From Clostridiales bacterium (lineage in GTDB: Bacteria > Bacillota > Clostridia > Oscillospirales > CAG-272): 5,628 bases of DNA. Shown here piece after piece: positions 1 through 5,628 of the stretch. The stretch lies in the NCBI GenBank assembly GCA_012511425.1, contig JAAZGC010000086.1, forward strand, positions 1-5,628, in the 5' to 3' direction. The notes under the pieces are model-generated. The model was not told the origin of the DNA, did no database searches, and saw nothing but the letters and a program-made list of their open reading frames with translations. The translations under genes and the position numbers were made by a program. The stretch's first letter is position 1, and each line of letters starts with the position of its first letter.

Positions 1-555
1 ATGTATACTATCGGAATCGCCGGAGGCACCTGCTCCGGCAAAACCACGCTGACGGCGCATCTCCGCGAGCTTTTCGAAGCCGACGGATATAAAGCCGAAG
101 TCCTGCATATGGACGCATTTTTCAAAAACCCGACGCCTAAGATCACGGCTCCGTTTACCGGGATAGAATACCCCGAACACAACGCGCCGGAATCATTCCG
201 TCTCGAGGAATTCTACGCCGCAATCGAGGAAAAACAGAACTCCGACGCCGATATACTGATTATCGAGGGTCTTTTGATACTTTGGCTTGAGCCGATACGC
301 TCAAAACTCGATCTCAAAATATTCGTCGATCTGCGCAGCGACGAGCGGCTCTATCGCCGCATAAAGCGCTTTATGCGCGACCGCGGACAGACGCTGGAAG
401 AGGTAAGCGACCGCTATCTTGACACCGTCCGCTACCGCCACGACGAATTTGTCGAACCGTCGCGCTGGTACGCCGATATCGTCCTGAACGGCGCAAATCA
501 GACAGGTCTCGGCGCAGAAGCCGTCGCCGCGCTTGTGCGGTCAAAATTAAATTAA
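1..555 (+). CDS. Uridine kinase family P-loop kinase (udk-like)
   Basis: Probable nucleoside kinase of the uridine kinase/phosphoribulokinase P-loop family. Family members phosphorylate uridine or cytidine in pyrimidine salvage in the cytosol. Seen: a Walker A loop at residues 8-16 (GGTCSGKTT), a likely catalytic aspartate D38 in HMDAFFK, a hydrophobic strand ending in IIEG (87-90), an arginine-rich lid segment around 110-128 (ERLYRRIKRFMRDRG), and a C-terminal block at 139-160 (YLDTVR, then FVEPSRWYADI) that closely resembles Udk. At 184 residues it is shorter than typical Udk (about 210), and the usual DHPDAFD-like substrate loop reads NAPESF (61-66), so the exact substrate is uncertain. 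The ATG lies on the first base of the window. The P-loop then falls at the distance from the start usual for this family, so this is probably the true start, although upstream sequence is not visible. It lies 13 bases before pheT and is probably in the same operon. Confidence 0.8.
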   Translation: MYTIGIAGGTCSGKTTLTAHLRELFEADGYKAEVLHMDAFFKNPTPKITAPFTGIEYPEHNAPESFRLEEFYAAIEEKQNSDADILIIEGLLILWLEPIRSKLDLKIFVDLRSDERLYRRIKRFMRDRGQTLEEVSDRYLDTVRYRHDEFVEPSRWYADIVLNGANQTGLGAEAVAALVRSKLN

Positions 556-561
556 GGAGGG
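554..561 (+). promoter_or_regulatory. Strong Shine-Dalgarno site for pheT
   Basis: AAGGAGGG overlaps the last two bases of the upstream kinase stop codon and lies 7-8 bases before the pheT ATG at 569. The near-perfect match to the 16S anti-Shine-Dalgarno sequence fixes the pheT start. Its overlap with the kinase stop suggests the two genes are translated from one transcript. Confidence 0.85.
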
Positions 562-568
562 GCTTTTC

Positions 569-2989
569 ATGCTGCTTTCAAGAGAATGGCTCAATGAATT
601 CGCCGATGTCGCCTCGATTCCGACAAAGGACTACTGCGACCGGATGACCGACACCGGCACAAAAGTCGAGGGCTACGAGTCCCTCGCCGCCGATATTATA
701 AACGTTTATGTCTGCAAGATACTTTCGATAGATGCTCACCCACAGGCGGACAAGCTCGTTGTCTGCACGGTCGATGACGGAGAGGAAAAACCGCTGCAAA
801 TAGTCACCGCCGCGCACAACATGAAAGTCGGAGACTTTGTCCCGGTCTGCCGCGCTCCGGCGGAACTTCCCGGCGGCGTAAAGATAAAAGCCGGCAAACT
901 CCGCGGCGTCGAAAGCTTCGGTATGTTCTGCTCAATTGCCGAGCTGGGGCTTACCCTCCACGAAATGCCGTACGCCTGCGAAGACGGCCTGCTTATCTTA
1001 AACGACGACCCGGAACTGAAAGACAGGCTGACTCCGGGCGAAGATATACGCGACACCCTGCGCCTTCGCGACGATGTGGTGGATTTTGAGATCACTTCAA
1101 ACCGCCCCGACTGCCTTTCGATGATAGGTCTCGCCCGCGAAACCGCCGCTTCGTATGATATCCCGCTGAAACTTAAAACTCCGGCGGTAAAAGGTTCTTC
1201 GGGAAACATCTCCGATTATCTCAAAGTGAGCATTTCCTCTCCGCTCTGCCGCCGTTACGCGGCGAGAATTGTCCGGAACATCCGCATCGCGCCGTCGCCG
1301 CTCTGGCTTAGGATGCGGCTGCGCGCCATGGGCGTCCGGGCGATAAACAACATAGTCGACATCACGAACTATGTCATGCTCGAATACGGTCAGCCAATGC
1401 ACGCCTTCGATTACCGCTGCATCGACGGCAGCGCGATAAACGTCCGCGAGGCTTACGAGGGGGAAACCTTCGTTTCGCTCGACGATCAGCCGCATGAGCT
1501 GAAAGCCGGAATGCTCGTCATCGCCGACGAAAAGAAAGCGGTGGCGCTCGCCGGCGTCATGGGCGGTCAGAACTCGGAGATTACCGACACCACCGAAAAT
1601 GTCATCTTCGAGAGCGCCAACTTCAACGGCGCGTCTGTCCGGGTGACTTCGAGAGCACTCGGAATGCGAACCGAATCGAGCAGCCGCTTTGAAAAGAACC
1701 TTGATCCGGAAAGCGTGCTCCCGGCGCTTGAACGCGCCTGCGAGCTGGTTGAACTGCTCGGCGCCGGAGAGGTTGTCGGAACGGGCGCCGAAGGCATCGC
1801 CGACATTTATCCCGACAGATGGCAGCAGACGGTGCTGACGCTTGAGCCGGACAAGATAAACAGCTTCCTTGGTTCGGATATCCCGGCTGATTACATGAAA
1901 AAAGTCCTCGTCCTCCTCGGATTCGGACTCGACGGCGACAAGGTCAAAGTCCCGTCGTGGCGCGAAGATGTAAAGACGATGAACGACCTTGCCGAAGACA
2001 TCATCCGAATCCGCGGCTACAACACCGTCGAAGCGACCGATTTCAAAGCCCGCGTCCGCCCCGGCAGCTACACCCCGCGCCAGGCCTACCGCCTGCGGCT
2101 GGTAAATCTGCTGACATCCCTCGGATATTCCGAGATATACAATTTCAGCTTCATCGGCCCGAAATTCTTCGACCGCTGCGGCATCAAAGCCGGCGACCCG
2201 CTGAGAAACACCGTCATCATCCGCAATCCTTTGGGCGAAGATACCTCGGTCATGCGGACGACCCTGCTGCCGTCGATGCTCGAGACCCTTGCCCACAACT
2301 ACAATCACCACACCGAAGACAGCTGGCTGTTTGAGATTGCCTCCGTTTATCTGCCGAATCCGGATGAGACAAAACTCCCCGACGAGCCTTTCAGCATCTC
2401 GCTCGGCGCATACGGCGGAGACGCGGATTTCTACACCCTCAAGGGCGCTGTCGAGGAGATTTTGAGCGACGCGCAGATAGACGGCGTAAAATGGAAATCA
2501 GTTTCCGATAACCCGACCTTCCATCCCGGCCGCTGCGCCGATGCAGTCAGCTCCGACGGAGCAATTCTTGCAACGATAGGCGAGCTGCACCCGGATATCG
2601 CAAAGGAATACGGCTTTGAGCCGTCAACCCGCGTATACGCCGGAACAGTCGACTTTGCGAAAGTCTTCGAACTCGCCGATTTCGCCCGCGAGTATACTCC
2701 ATTACCGAAATTCCCGGCGATTGAACGCGACTTTGCGCTTGTCTGCGACGAGACCGTCGAATCCGGCGCTATCTGCGACGCGGTAATCAAAGCCGGCGGA
2801 AAGCTTGTCGAAAACGTCCGTCTATTCGACGTATACCGCGGCGTTCAGCTCGGACAAGGAAAGGTGTCACTCGCCTATAAAGTTACCCTACGCGCTCCCG
2901 ACCGCACCCTTACCGCCGAAGAAGCCGACAAGGTTTCGGAAAAGATGCTCAAAGCCATCAAAGCACTCGGCGCCGAACTGCGCAAATAA
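569..2989 (+). CDS. pheT: Phenylalanyl-tRNA synthetase beta subunit
   Basis: Beta subunit of the cytosolic alpha2-beta2 enzyme that charges tRNA-Phe; known family roles of this chain are tRNA binding and editing of mischarged Tyr-tRNA. At 806 residues it has the usual bacterial length and the complete domain order. An N-terminal tRNA-binding (EMAP/OB-like) domain covers about 40-150, with HPQADKL at 57-63 and a GMFCS motif at 118-122. The B3/B4 editing region covers about 205-385, with VMGGQ at 330-334 and SSRFEKNLD at 371-379; NRPDC at 178-182 precedes it. The B5 domain runs about 405-484 and ends in LAEDIIRIRGY. The catalytic-like core covers about 490-690, with RNPLGED from 552 and FHPGR at 651-655. 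A C-terminal ferredoxin-fold anticodon-binding domain starts near 711. No frameshift or missing domain is visible. The start is set by AAGGAGGG upstream. The partner gene pheS is not adjacent; the upstream neighbour is a kinase. Transcription probably ends at the terminator 22 bases downstream. Confidence 0.98.
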   Translation: MLLSREWLNEFADVASIPTKDYCDRMTDTGTKVEGYESLAADIINVYVCKILSIDAHPQADKLVVCTVDDGEEKPLQIVTAAHNMKVGDFVPVCRAPAELPGGVKIKAGKLRGVESFGMFCSIAELGLTLHEMPYACEDGLLILNDDPELKDRLTPGEDIRDTLRLRDDVVDFEITSNRPDCLSMIGLARETAASYDIPLKLKTPAVKGSSGNISDYLKVSISSPLCRRYAARIVRNIRIAPSPLWLRMRLRAMGVRAINNIVDITNYVMLEYGQPMHAFDYRCIDGSAINVREAYEGETFVSLDDQPHELKAGMLVIADEKKAVALAGVMGGQNSEITDTTENVIFESANFNGASVRVTSRALGMRTESSSRFEKNLDPESVLPALERACELVELLGAGEVVGTGAEGIADIYPDRWQQTVLTLEPDKINSFLGSDIPADYMKKVLVLLGFGLDGDKVKVPSWREDVKTMNDLAEDIIRIRGYNTVEATDFKARVRPGSYTPRQAYRLRLVNLLTSLGYSEIYNFSFIGPKFFDRCGIKAGDPLRNTVIIRNPLGEDTSVMRTTLLPSMLETLAHNYNHHTEDSWLFEIASVYLPNPDETKLPDEPFSISLGAYGGDADFYTLKGAVEEILSDAQIDGVKWKSVSDNPTFHPGRCADAVSSDGAILATIGELHPDIAKEYGFEPSTRVYAGTVDFAKVFELADFAREYTPLPKFPAIERDFALVCDETVESGAICDAVIKAGGKLVENVRLFDVYRGVQLGQGKVSLAYKVTLRAPDRTLTAEEADKVSEKMLKAIKALGAELRK

Positions 2990-3011
2990 TATTTCAGGAA
3001 ATCAAATTAAC

Positions 3012-3049
3012 AAGTTTCACGTGAAACAAAATTCGCGTGAAACTTTTTT
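3012..3049 (+). terminator. Intrinsic terminator of the kinase-pheT operon
   Basis: The arms 3012-3021 (AAGTTTCACG) and 3036-3045 (CGTGAAACTT) are perfectly complementary, giving a 10 bp stem with a 14-base loop. The run of six T at 3044-3049 follows, then AT-rich sequence. It begins 22 bases after the pheT stop. The opposite strand lacks a T-run after the hairpin, so it looks one-directional. The loop is longer than usual and the stem is only moderately GC-rich, so efficiency may be intermediate. The left arm and loop also contain the parS-like palindrome. Confidence 0.8.
3013..3028. promoter_or_regulatory. parS: parS-like centromere site (ParB/Spo0J binding)
   Basis: AGTTTCACGTGAAACA contains a perfect 14 bp palindrome (3014-3027, GTTTCACGTGAAAC). 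From memory of the well-conserved chromosomal parS consensus TGTTNCACGTGAAACA, this site differs only at the first base. ParB nucleates on such sites near the replication origin and, with ParA and SMC, segregates and organises the chromosome. Context supports it: mnmG-rsmG follows, a pair often placed near oriC and often followed by parA-parB. The main alternative is that the palindrome is only part of the terminator stem. However, the terminator does not require left-half symmetry about 3020/3021, so the perfect palindrome needs its own explanation. Binding is inferred. Confidence 0.75.
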
Positions 3050-3058
3050 ATTATAAAT

Positions 3059-3084
3059 CGGCATAGTGCCGCCGAATTGGCGGC
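3059..3084. repeat. Two overlapping inverted repeats upstream of the mnmG promoter
   Basis: CGGCA-TAG-TGCCG (3059-3071) and GCCGCC-GAATT-GGCGGC (3068-3084) are both perfect inverted repeats. They share bases 3068-3071, so as single-stranded hairpins they exclude each other. The second is strongly GC-rich in otherwise AT-rich DNA. The sequence after it (TAATTAATAAAA) has no T-run, so it is not a standard terminator for the + strand. It lies between the pheT terminator and the mnmG -35 box, so it could be a protein-binding site or a backup transcription stop. No function is assigned. Confidence 0.5.
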
Positions 3085-3098
3085 TAATTAATAAAATA

Positions 3099-3115
3099 CC
3101 GTTGAATTAAAACGG
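3099..3115. repeat. Inverted repeat overlapping the mnmG -35 box
   Basis: CCGTT (3099-3103) and AACGG (3111-3115) are complementary and separated by seven bases. The -35 hexamer at 3102-3107 lies across the left arm. A short repeat in this position could be an operator, but five-base arms also arise by chance, so this is only a candidate site. Confidence 0.3.
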
Positions 3116-3130
3116 CAAAAGAGGTATAAT
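3102..3130 (+). promoter_or_regulatory. Sigma-A type promoter of mnmG-rsmG
   Basis: TTGAAT at 3102-3107 is a -35 box with four of six consensus bases. It is followed by a 17-base spacer and a perfect TATAAT -10 box at 3125-3130. Transcription would start near 3136-3138 and give a leader of about 38 bases before the mnmG ATG. There is no extended -10 TG. The promoter lies downstream of the pheT terminator, so mnmG appears to be transcribed independently of pheT. Confidence 0.8.
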
Positions 3131-3174
3131 ATAAGGCAACTTATCACATTTCGAAAGCTAAAACCAAGAACAAT

Positions 3175-5100
3175 ATGATTATTTATAATGCCGGCTGCGC
3201 CGACGTCGCCGTAATCGGCGCCGGCCACGCCGGAATAGAAGCCGCCCTCGCCTGCGCAAGAAAGGGTCACGAGACGGTGATTTTTACCCTGAACCTCGAC
3301 TCCGTCGGAAATATGCCCTGCAATCCCTGCATCGGCGGCACGGCGAAAGGACAGCTTGTCTATGAAATAGATGCGCTCGGCGGGGAAATGTCGATCGCGG
3401 CGGATAAGACTTTTATTCAAAGCCGTCTTTTAAATCGCGGGAAAGGTCCGGCGGTTCAATCAAAGCGGGTTCAGTCGGACCGCGCCGCGTACCGCCTCTA
3501 TATGAAGCGGGCGCTGGAAAGACAGCCGCGGCTATCCATCGTACAGGCGGAAGTGGTCGATATTGAAACAACGAATGACCCGGAAAATCCCGGCAAACCG
3601 CGCGTCTCGGCGGTCATTACCGCTTTGGGCGCAAGGTGGGAAGTAAAAGCGGTTATCGCCGCAACCGGAACATATCTTAAAGGCAGAACTATCGTCGGCG
3701 ACGTTTTCTGCGACTCGGGTCCCGACGGAATGCTGCCGTCAAATCAGCTTACCGCTTCGCTTGAAAGGCTGGGGCTTACAATAATGCGCTTCAAGACCGG
3801 CACCCCGCCGCGCATCCACCGTTCGTCGATTGATGTCTCAAAACTTGAAATTCAATACGGCGACGAAGATTTTGAGCCGTTTTCCTCTCTTACTTCTATG
3901 GAGAAGCTGAAAAGCCGCCCGCAGACTGTCTGCTATCTCGGCTATACCAACGAAAAAACTCACGAGATTATCCGGCAGAACATCGACCGCTCCCCGCTTT
4001 ATAACGGCTCTATTAAGTCTATCGGACCCAGATATTGTCCGTCAATCGAAGATAAAGTCGTCAGATTTGCCGATAAGGAGCGCCATCCGCTTTTTGCCGA
4101 ACCGTGCGGCTATGATACCGACGAAATGTATCTTCAGGGGCTGTCGTCGTCGATGCCGTCTGACGTTCAGATACAGATGCTGCACAGCCTTGTCGGATTT
4201 GAAAACGCTCATGTAATGCGCAGCGGGTATGCGATAGAATATGACCTCATCGACTCAACTCAGCTGCTGCCGACGCTTGAATTCAAGGGCATTTCCGGAT
4301 TTTACGGCGCGGGACAGTTCAACGGCACCTCCGGTTACGAAGAAGCGGCGGCACAGGGTCTGATTGCTGGTATAAACGCCGCGCTGAAACTGGAGGGCAA
4401 AGCCCCGCTGATACTCACCCGCGACAGCAGCTACATCGGTACTCTTATCGACGATCTTACGGTGAAGGGCACCAATGAACCCTACCGAATGATGACCAGC
4501 CGCTCCGAATACCGGCTGCTTCTGCGCCAGGACAACGCCGACGAGCGGCTTTGCGAAATCGGCCGCGGAGTCGGCCTGCTCGATGACGCCAGATATAAGG
4601 CATATCTTGACAAATCCGCCGAAGTACACGCCGAAATCGAGCGCTGCCGCAAGACTTTCATCAAACCGAGCGAAGAACTTGAGCGAATCCTTGAAGAAAA
4701 CGGCACTTCTCCGGCTCCGAACGGTGCAAAGCTTGCCGATCTGATCAAGCGCCCTCAGCTTTCGTATGAAACGCTTGCCCCGGTCGACCAGACACGTAAA
4801 GAGATATCTCCGCGCGCGGCGGAATCCGCAATTACCGAGCTTCGCTATGAGGGCTATGTCAGGCGGGAGCGTGCCGAAGCCGAGAAGTTCGCAAAGATAG
4901 ACAACCGCCTTCTGCCGCAGGATATAGATTATCAGCAGCTTTCCGGCCTGCGGCTCGAGGCCAGACAGAAACTGAATCGCTTGAAGCCGATGACATTGGG
5001 GCAGGCATCAAGGATAAGCGGGGTTTCTCCGGCGGACATCACCGCCCTTGTGATTTACCTGCAGACACGCCGGAACGAGGATTGCGATGACGGAAACTGA
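3175..5100 (+). CDS. mnmG: tRNA uridine-5-carboxymethylaminomethyl modification enzyme MnmG (GidA)
   Basis: FAD-dependent enzyme that works with the GTPase MnmE to add the carboxymethylaminomethyl (or aminomethyl) group at C5 of wobble uridine U34 in certain tRNAs, in the cytosol. At 641 residues it is full length. Seen: the Rossmann FAD motif GAGHAG at 15-20; CNPCIGGTAKGQ at 49-60, where C49 matches the N-terminal conserved cysteine (Cys47 in E. coli numbering, from memory); the family signature GPRYCPSIEDK at 284-294, whose C288 matches the second catalytic cysteine; the second signature GAGQFNGTSGYEEAA near 378-392; a YRMMTSRSEYRLLLR block near 440-455; and the C-terminal MnmE-interacting helical region with GLRLEARQKL and ASRISGV. 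The ATG at 3175 is the only plausible start: no in-frame ATG, GTG or TTG is near it, and the FAD motif follows at about the usual distance. Its ribosome binding site is weak (AAGAA at 3166-3170). mnmE, a common upstream neighbour in Firmicutes, is absent here. The 3' end overlaps rsmG by 14 bases. Confidence 0.98.
   Translation: MIIYNAGCADVAVIGAGHAGIEAALACARKGHETVIFTLNLDSVGNMPCNPCIGGTAKGQLVYEIDALGGEMSIAADKTFIQSRLLNRGKGPAVQSKRVQSDRAAYRLYMKRALERQPRLSIVQAEVVDIETTNDPENPGKPRVSAVITALGARWEVKAVIAATGTYLKGRTIVGDVFCDSGPDGMLPSNQLTASLERLGLTIMRFKTGTPPRIHRSSIDVSKLEIQYGDEDFEPFSSLTSMEKLKSRPQTVCYLGYTNEKTHEIIRQNIDRSPLYNGSIKSIGPRYCPSIEDKVVRFADKERHPLFAEPCGYDTDEMYLQGLSSSMPSDVQIQMLHSLVGFENAHVMRSGYAIEYDLIDSTQLLPTLEFKGISGFYGAGQFNGTSGYEEAAAQGLIAGINAALKLEGKAPLILTRDSSYIGTLIDDLTVKGTNEPYRMMTSRSEYRLLLRQDNADERLCEIGRGVGLLDDARYKAYLDKSAEVHAEIERCRKTFIKPSEELERILEENGTSPAPNGAKLADLIKRPQLSYETLAPVDQTRKEISPRAAESAITELRYEGYVRRERAEAEKFAKIDNRLLPQDIDYQQLSGLRLEARQKLNRLKPMTLGQASRISGVSPADITALVIYLQTRRNEDCDDGN
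5077..5080 (+). promoter_or_regulatory. Ribosome binding site for rsmG inside the mnmG 3' end
   Basis: GAGG lies six bases before the ATG at 5087 and is inside the mnmG coding sequence. It supports this start. The 14-base gene overlap suggests that rsmG translation is coupled to mnmG. Confidence 0.6.
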
Positions 5101-5628
5101 TTTCGCCGGAATTTTCACCGCCGCTCTTGAATTGAACGGATATTCGGAATATGCGGCACTTGCGCCTGAATTCGAGAATCTGACGGAGGAACTCGTCAAA
5201 TTCAACGCTCACACAAATATCACGGCAGTCCGCTCAACAGAAGACATAATAATGAAGCATTATATCGACTCCCTCACGGCGGCGGAATTTATCGAAGGCG
5301 GCTCGATGATAGACGTTGGCTGCGGCGGCGGGTTTCCGACATTGCCGCTGGCGCTTGCGAGGCGGGATATTCATATCACCGCCCTTGACAGCACCGCGAA
5401 AAAGCTGACTTTTGTCGATCGGTGCAAAACCATATTTGACCTGAATATAGAAACGCTTTGCGCAAGAGCCGAAGACGCAGGAAAAGGAAAACTCCGGCAG
5501 ACTTTCGACACCGCTGCGGCGAGGGCCGTTGCGGCTTTGAACATCCTCTGCGAATTGGCTCTGCCGCTTGTCAAAACCGGCGGGATATTCGTGGCGATGA
5601 AAGGACCCGGCGCAGAAGAGGAAACCGC
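5087..5628 (+). CDS. rsmG: 16S rRNA (guanine-N7) methyltransferase RsmG (GidB), 3' truncated by window end
   Basis: SAM-dependent methyltransferase that makes m7G527 (E. coli numbering) in 16S rRNA; in several bacteria its loss gives low-level streptomycin resistance. About 180 codons are visible with no stop, against a usual length of about 210-240, so the last part lies beyond the window. Motifs in order: FNAHTNITAV at 39-48, KHYIDSL at 57-63, the SAM-binding glycine loop DVGCGGGFP at 76-84, LDSTAKKLTFV at 100-110 with the likely ribose-binding acidic residue D101, RAEDAG at 127-132, the RAVAAL block at 146-151, and MKGPG at 171-175. After the glycine loop the protein reads FPTLPLAL where many homologues have FPGIPLAI, a mild variation. 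The ATG overlaps the mnmG 3' end in another frame and has GAGG six bases upstream. It belongs to the mnmG operon. Confidence 0.96.
   Translation, partial: MTETDFAGIFTAALELNGYSEYAALAPEFENLTEELVKFNAHTNITAVRSTEDIIMKHYIDSLTAAEFIEGGSMIDVGCGGGFPTLPLALARRDIHITALDSTAKKLTFVDRCKTIFDLNIETLCARAEDAGKGKLRQTFDTAAARAVAALNILCELALPLVKTGGIFVAMKGPGAEEET

Noticed and set aside
1097..2311. 404-codon open frame on the - strand inside pheT
   Set aside because: It lies fully antisense to a clear, complete pheT. It has no recognisable domain and is rich in R, D, V and A, as expected from the complement of GC-biased codons.
1957..2334. 125-codon + strand frame within pheT, rich in R, P and H
   Set aside because: It has low-complexity composition typical of an out-of-frame reading of GC-rich coding DNA, and it overlaps the B5 and core regions of pheT.
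3014..3027. Reading the palindrome as a Noc-binding site
   Set aside because: The Noc site, as I recall it, is ATTTCCCGGGAAAT with a CCCGGG core. The CACGTG core here fits ParB/parS.
2805..3056. 83-codon + strand frame running from the pheT end into the terminator
   Set aside because: It starts inside pheT in another frame, reads through the terminator hairpin, and shows no good ribosome binding site or family motif.
3141..3149. Possible DnaA box (TTATCACAT) or replication origin in the gap
   Set aside because: Only the first five of nine bases agree with TTATCCACA. I saw no cluster of boxes, so there is no direct evidence that oriC itself is in this window.
3088..3420. 110-codon - strand frame across the mnmG promoter and 5' end
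   Set aside because: It is antisense to the conserved FAD-binding region of mnmG and has no recognisable domain, so it is a shadow frame.
5323..5352. FPT in place of FPG after the RsmG glycine loop as an inactivating change
   Set aside because: The essential DVGxGxG glycines and all downstream RsmG motifs are intact, and this position probably tolerates variation, so there is no support for loss of function.
1..5628. Mobile elements, CRISPR arrays, tRNA genes or defence genes
   Set aside because: No spaced direct repeats, transposase motifs, terminal repeats or tRNA-like cloverleaf sequences were seen. Nearly all of the window is four housekeeping genes.

Overview
This 5.6 kb window reads as a compact housekeeping segment of a bacterial chromosome. 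Moderately GC-rich coding DNA, strong AAGGAGG-type ribosome binding sites, a hairpin plus T-tract terminator, a sigma-A type promoter and an mnmG-rsmG gene pair all fit a member of the Firmicutes, most likely an uncultured clostridial lineage. That assignment rests on style and gene context, not on a database match.

Layout, all on the + strand. Positions 1-555 encode a short uridine-kinase-family P-loop kinase. Thirteen bases later, 569-2989 encode the full-length beta subunit of phenylalanyl-tRNA synthetase (pheT). These two look co-transcribed and end at an intrinsic terminator at 3012-3049. The 185 bp gap (2990-3174) holds, in order: the terminator, a near-perfect ParB-binding parS palindrome inside the terminator's left arm and loop, two overlapping inverted repeats, and a clear TTGAAT-17-TATAAT promoter. 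That promoter drives mnmG (3175-5100), which overlaps rsmG (5087 to the window end, cut off at about 180 codons) by 14 bases.

Functionally, three of the four genes serve translation: charging of tRNA-Phe, modification of U34 in the tRNA wobble position, and methylation of 16S rRNA. The kinase belongs to a nucleoside-salvage family. In many bacteria mnmG-rsmG sits near the replication origin, followed by parA-parB. The parS site just upstream of mnmG fits that setting and is the most interesting element here. I see no novel multi-gene system. The unusual points are the parS/terminator overlap, pheT without an adjacent pheS, and mnmG without mnmE directly upstream.
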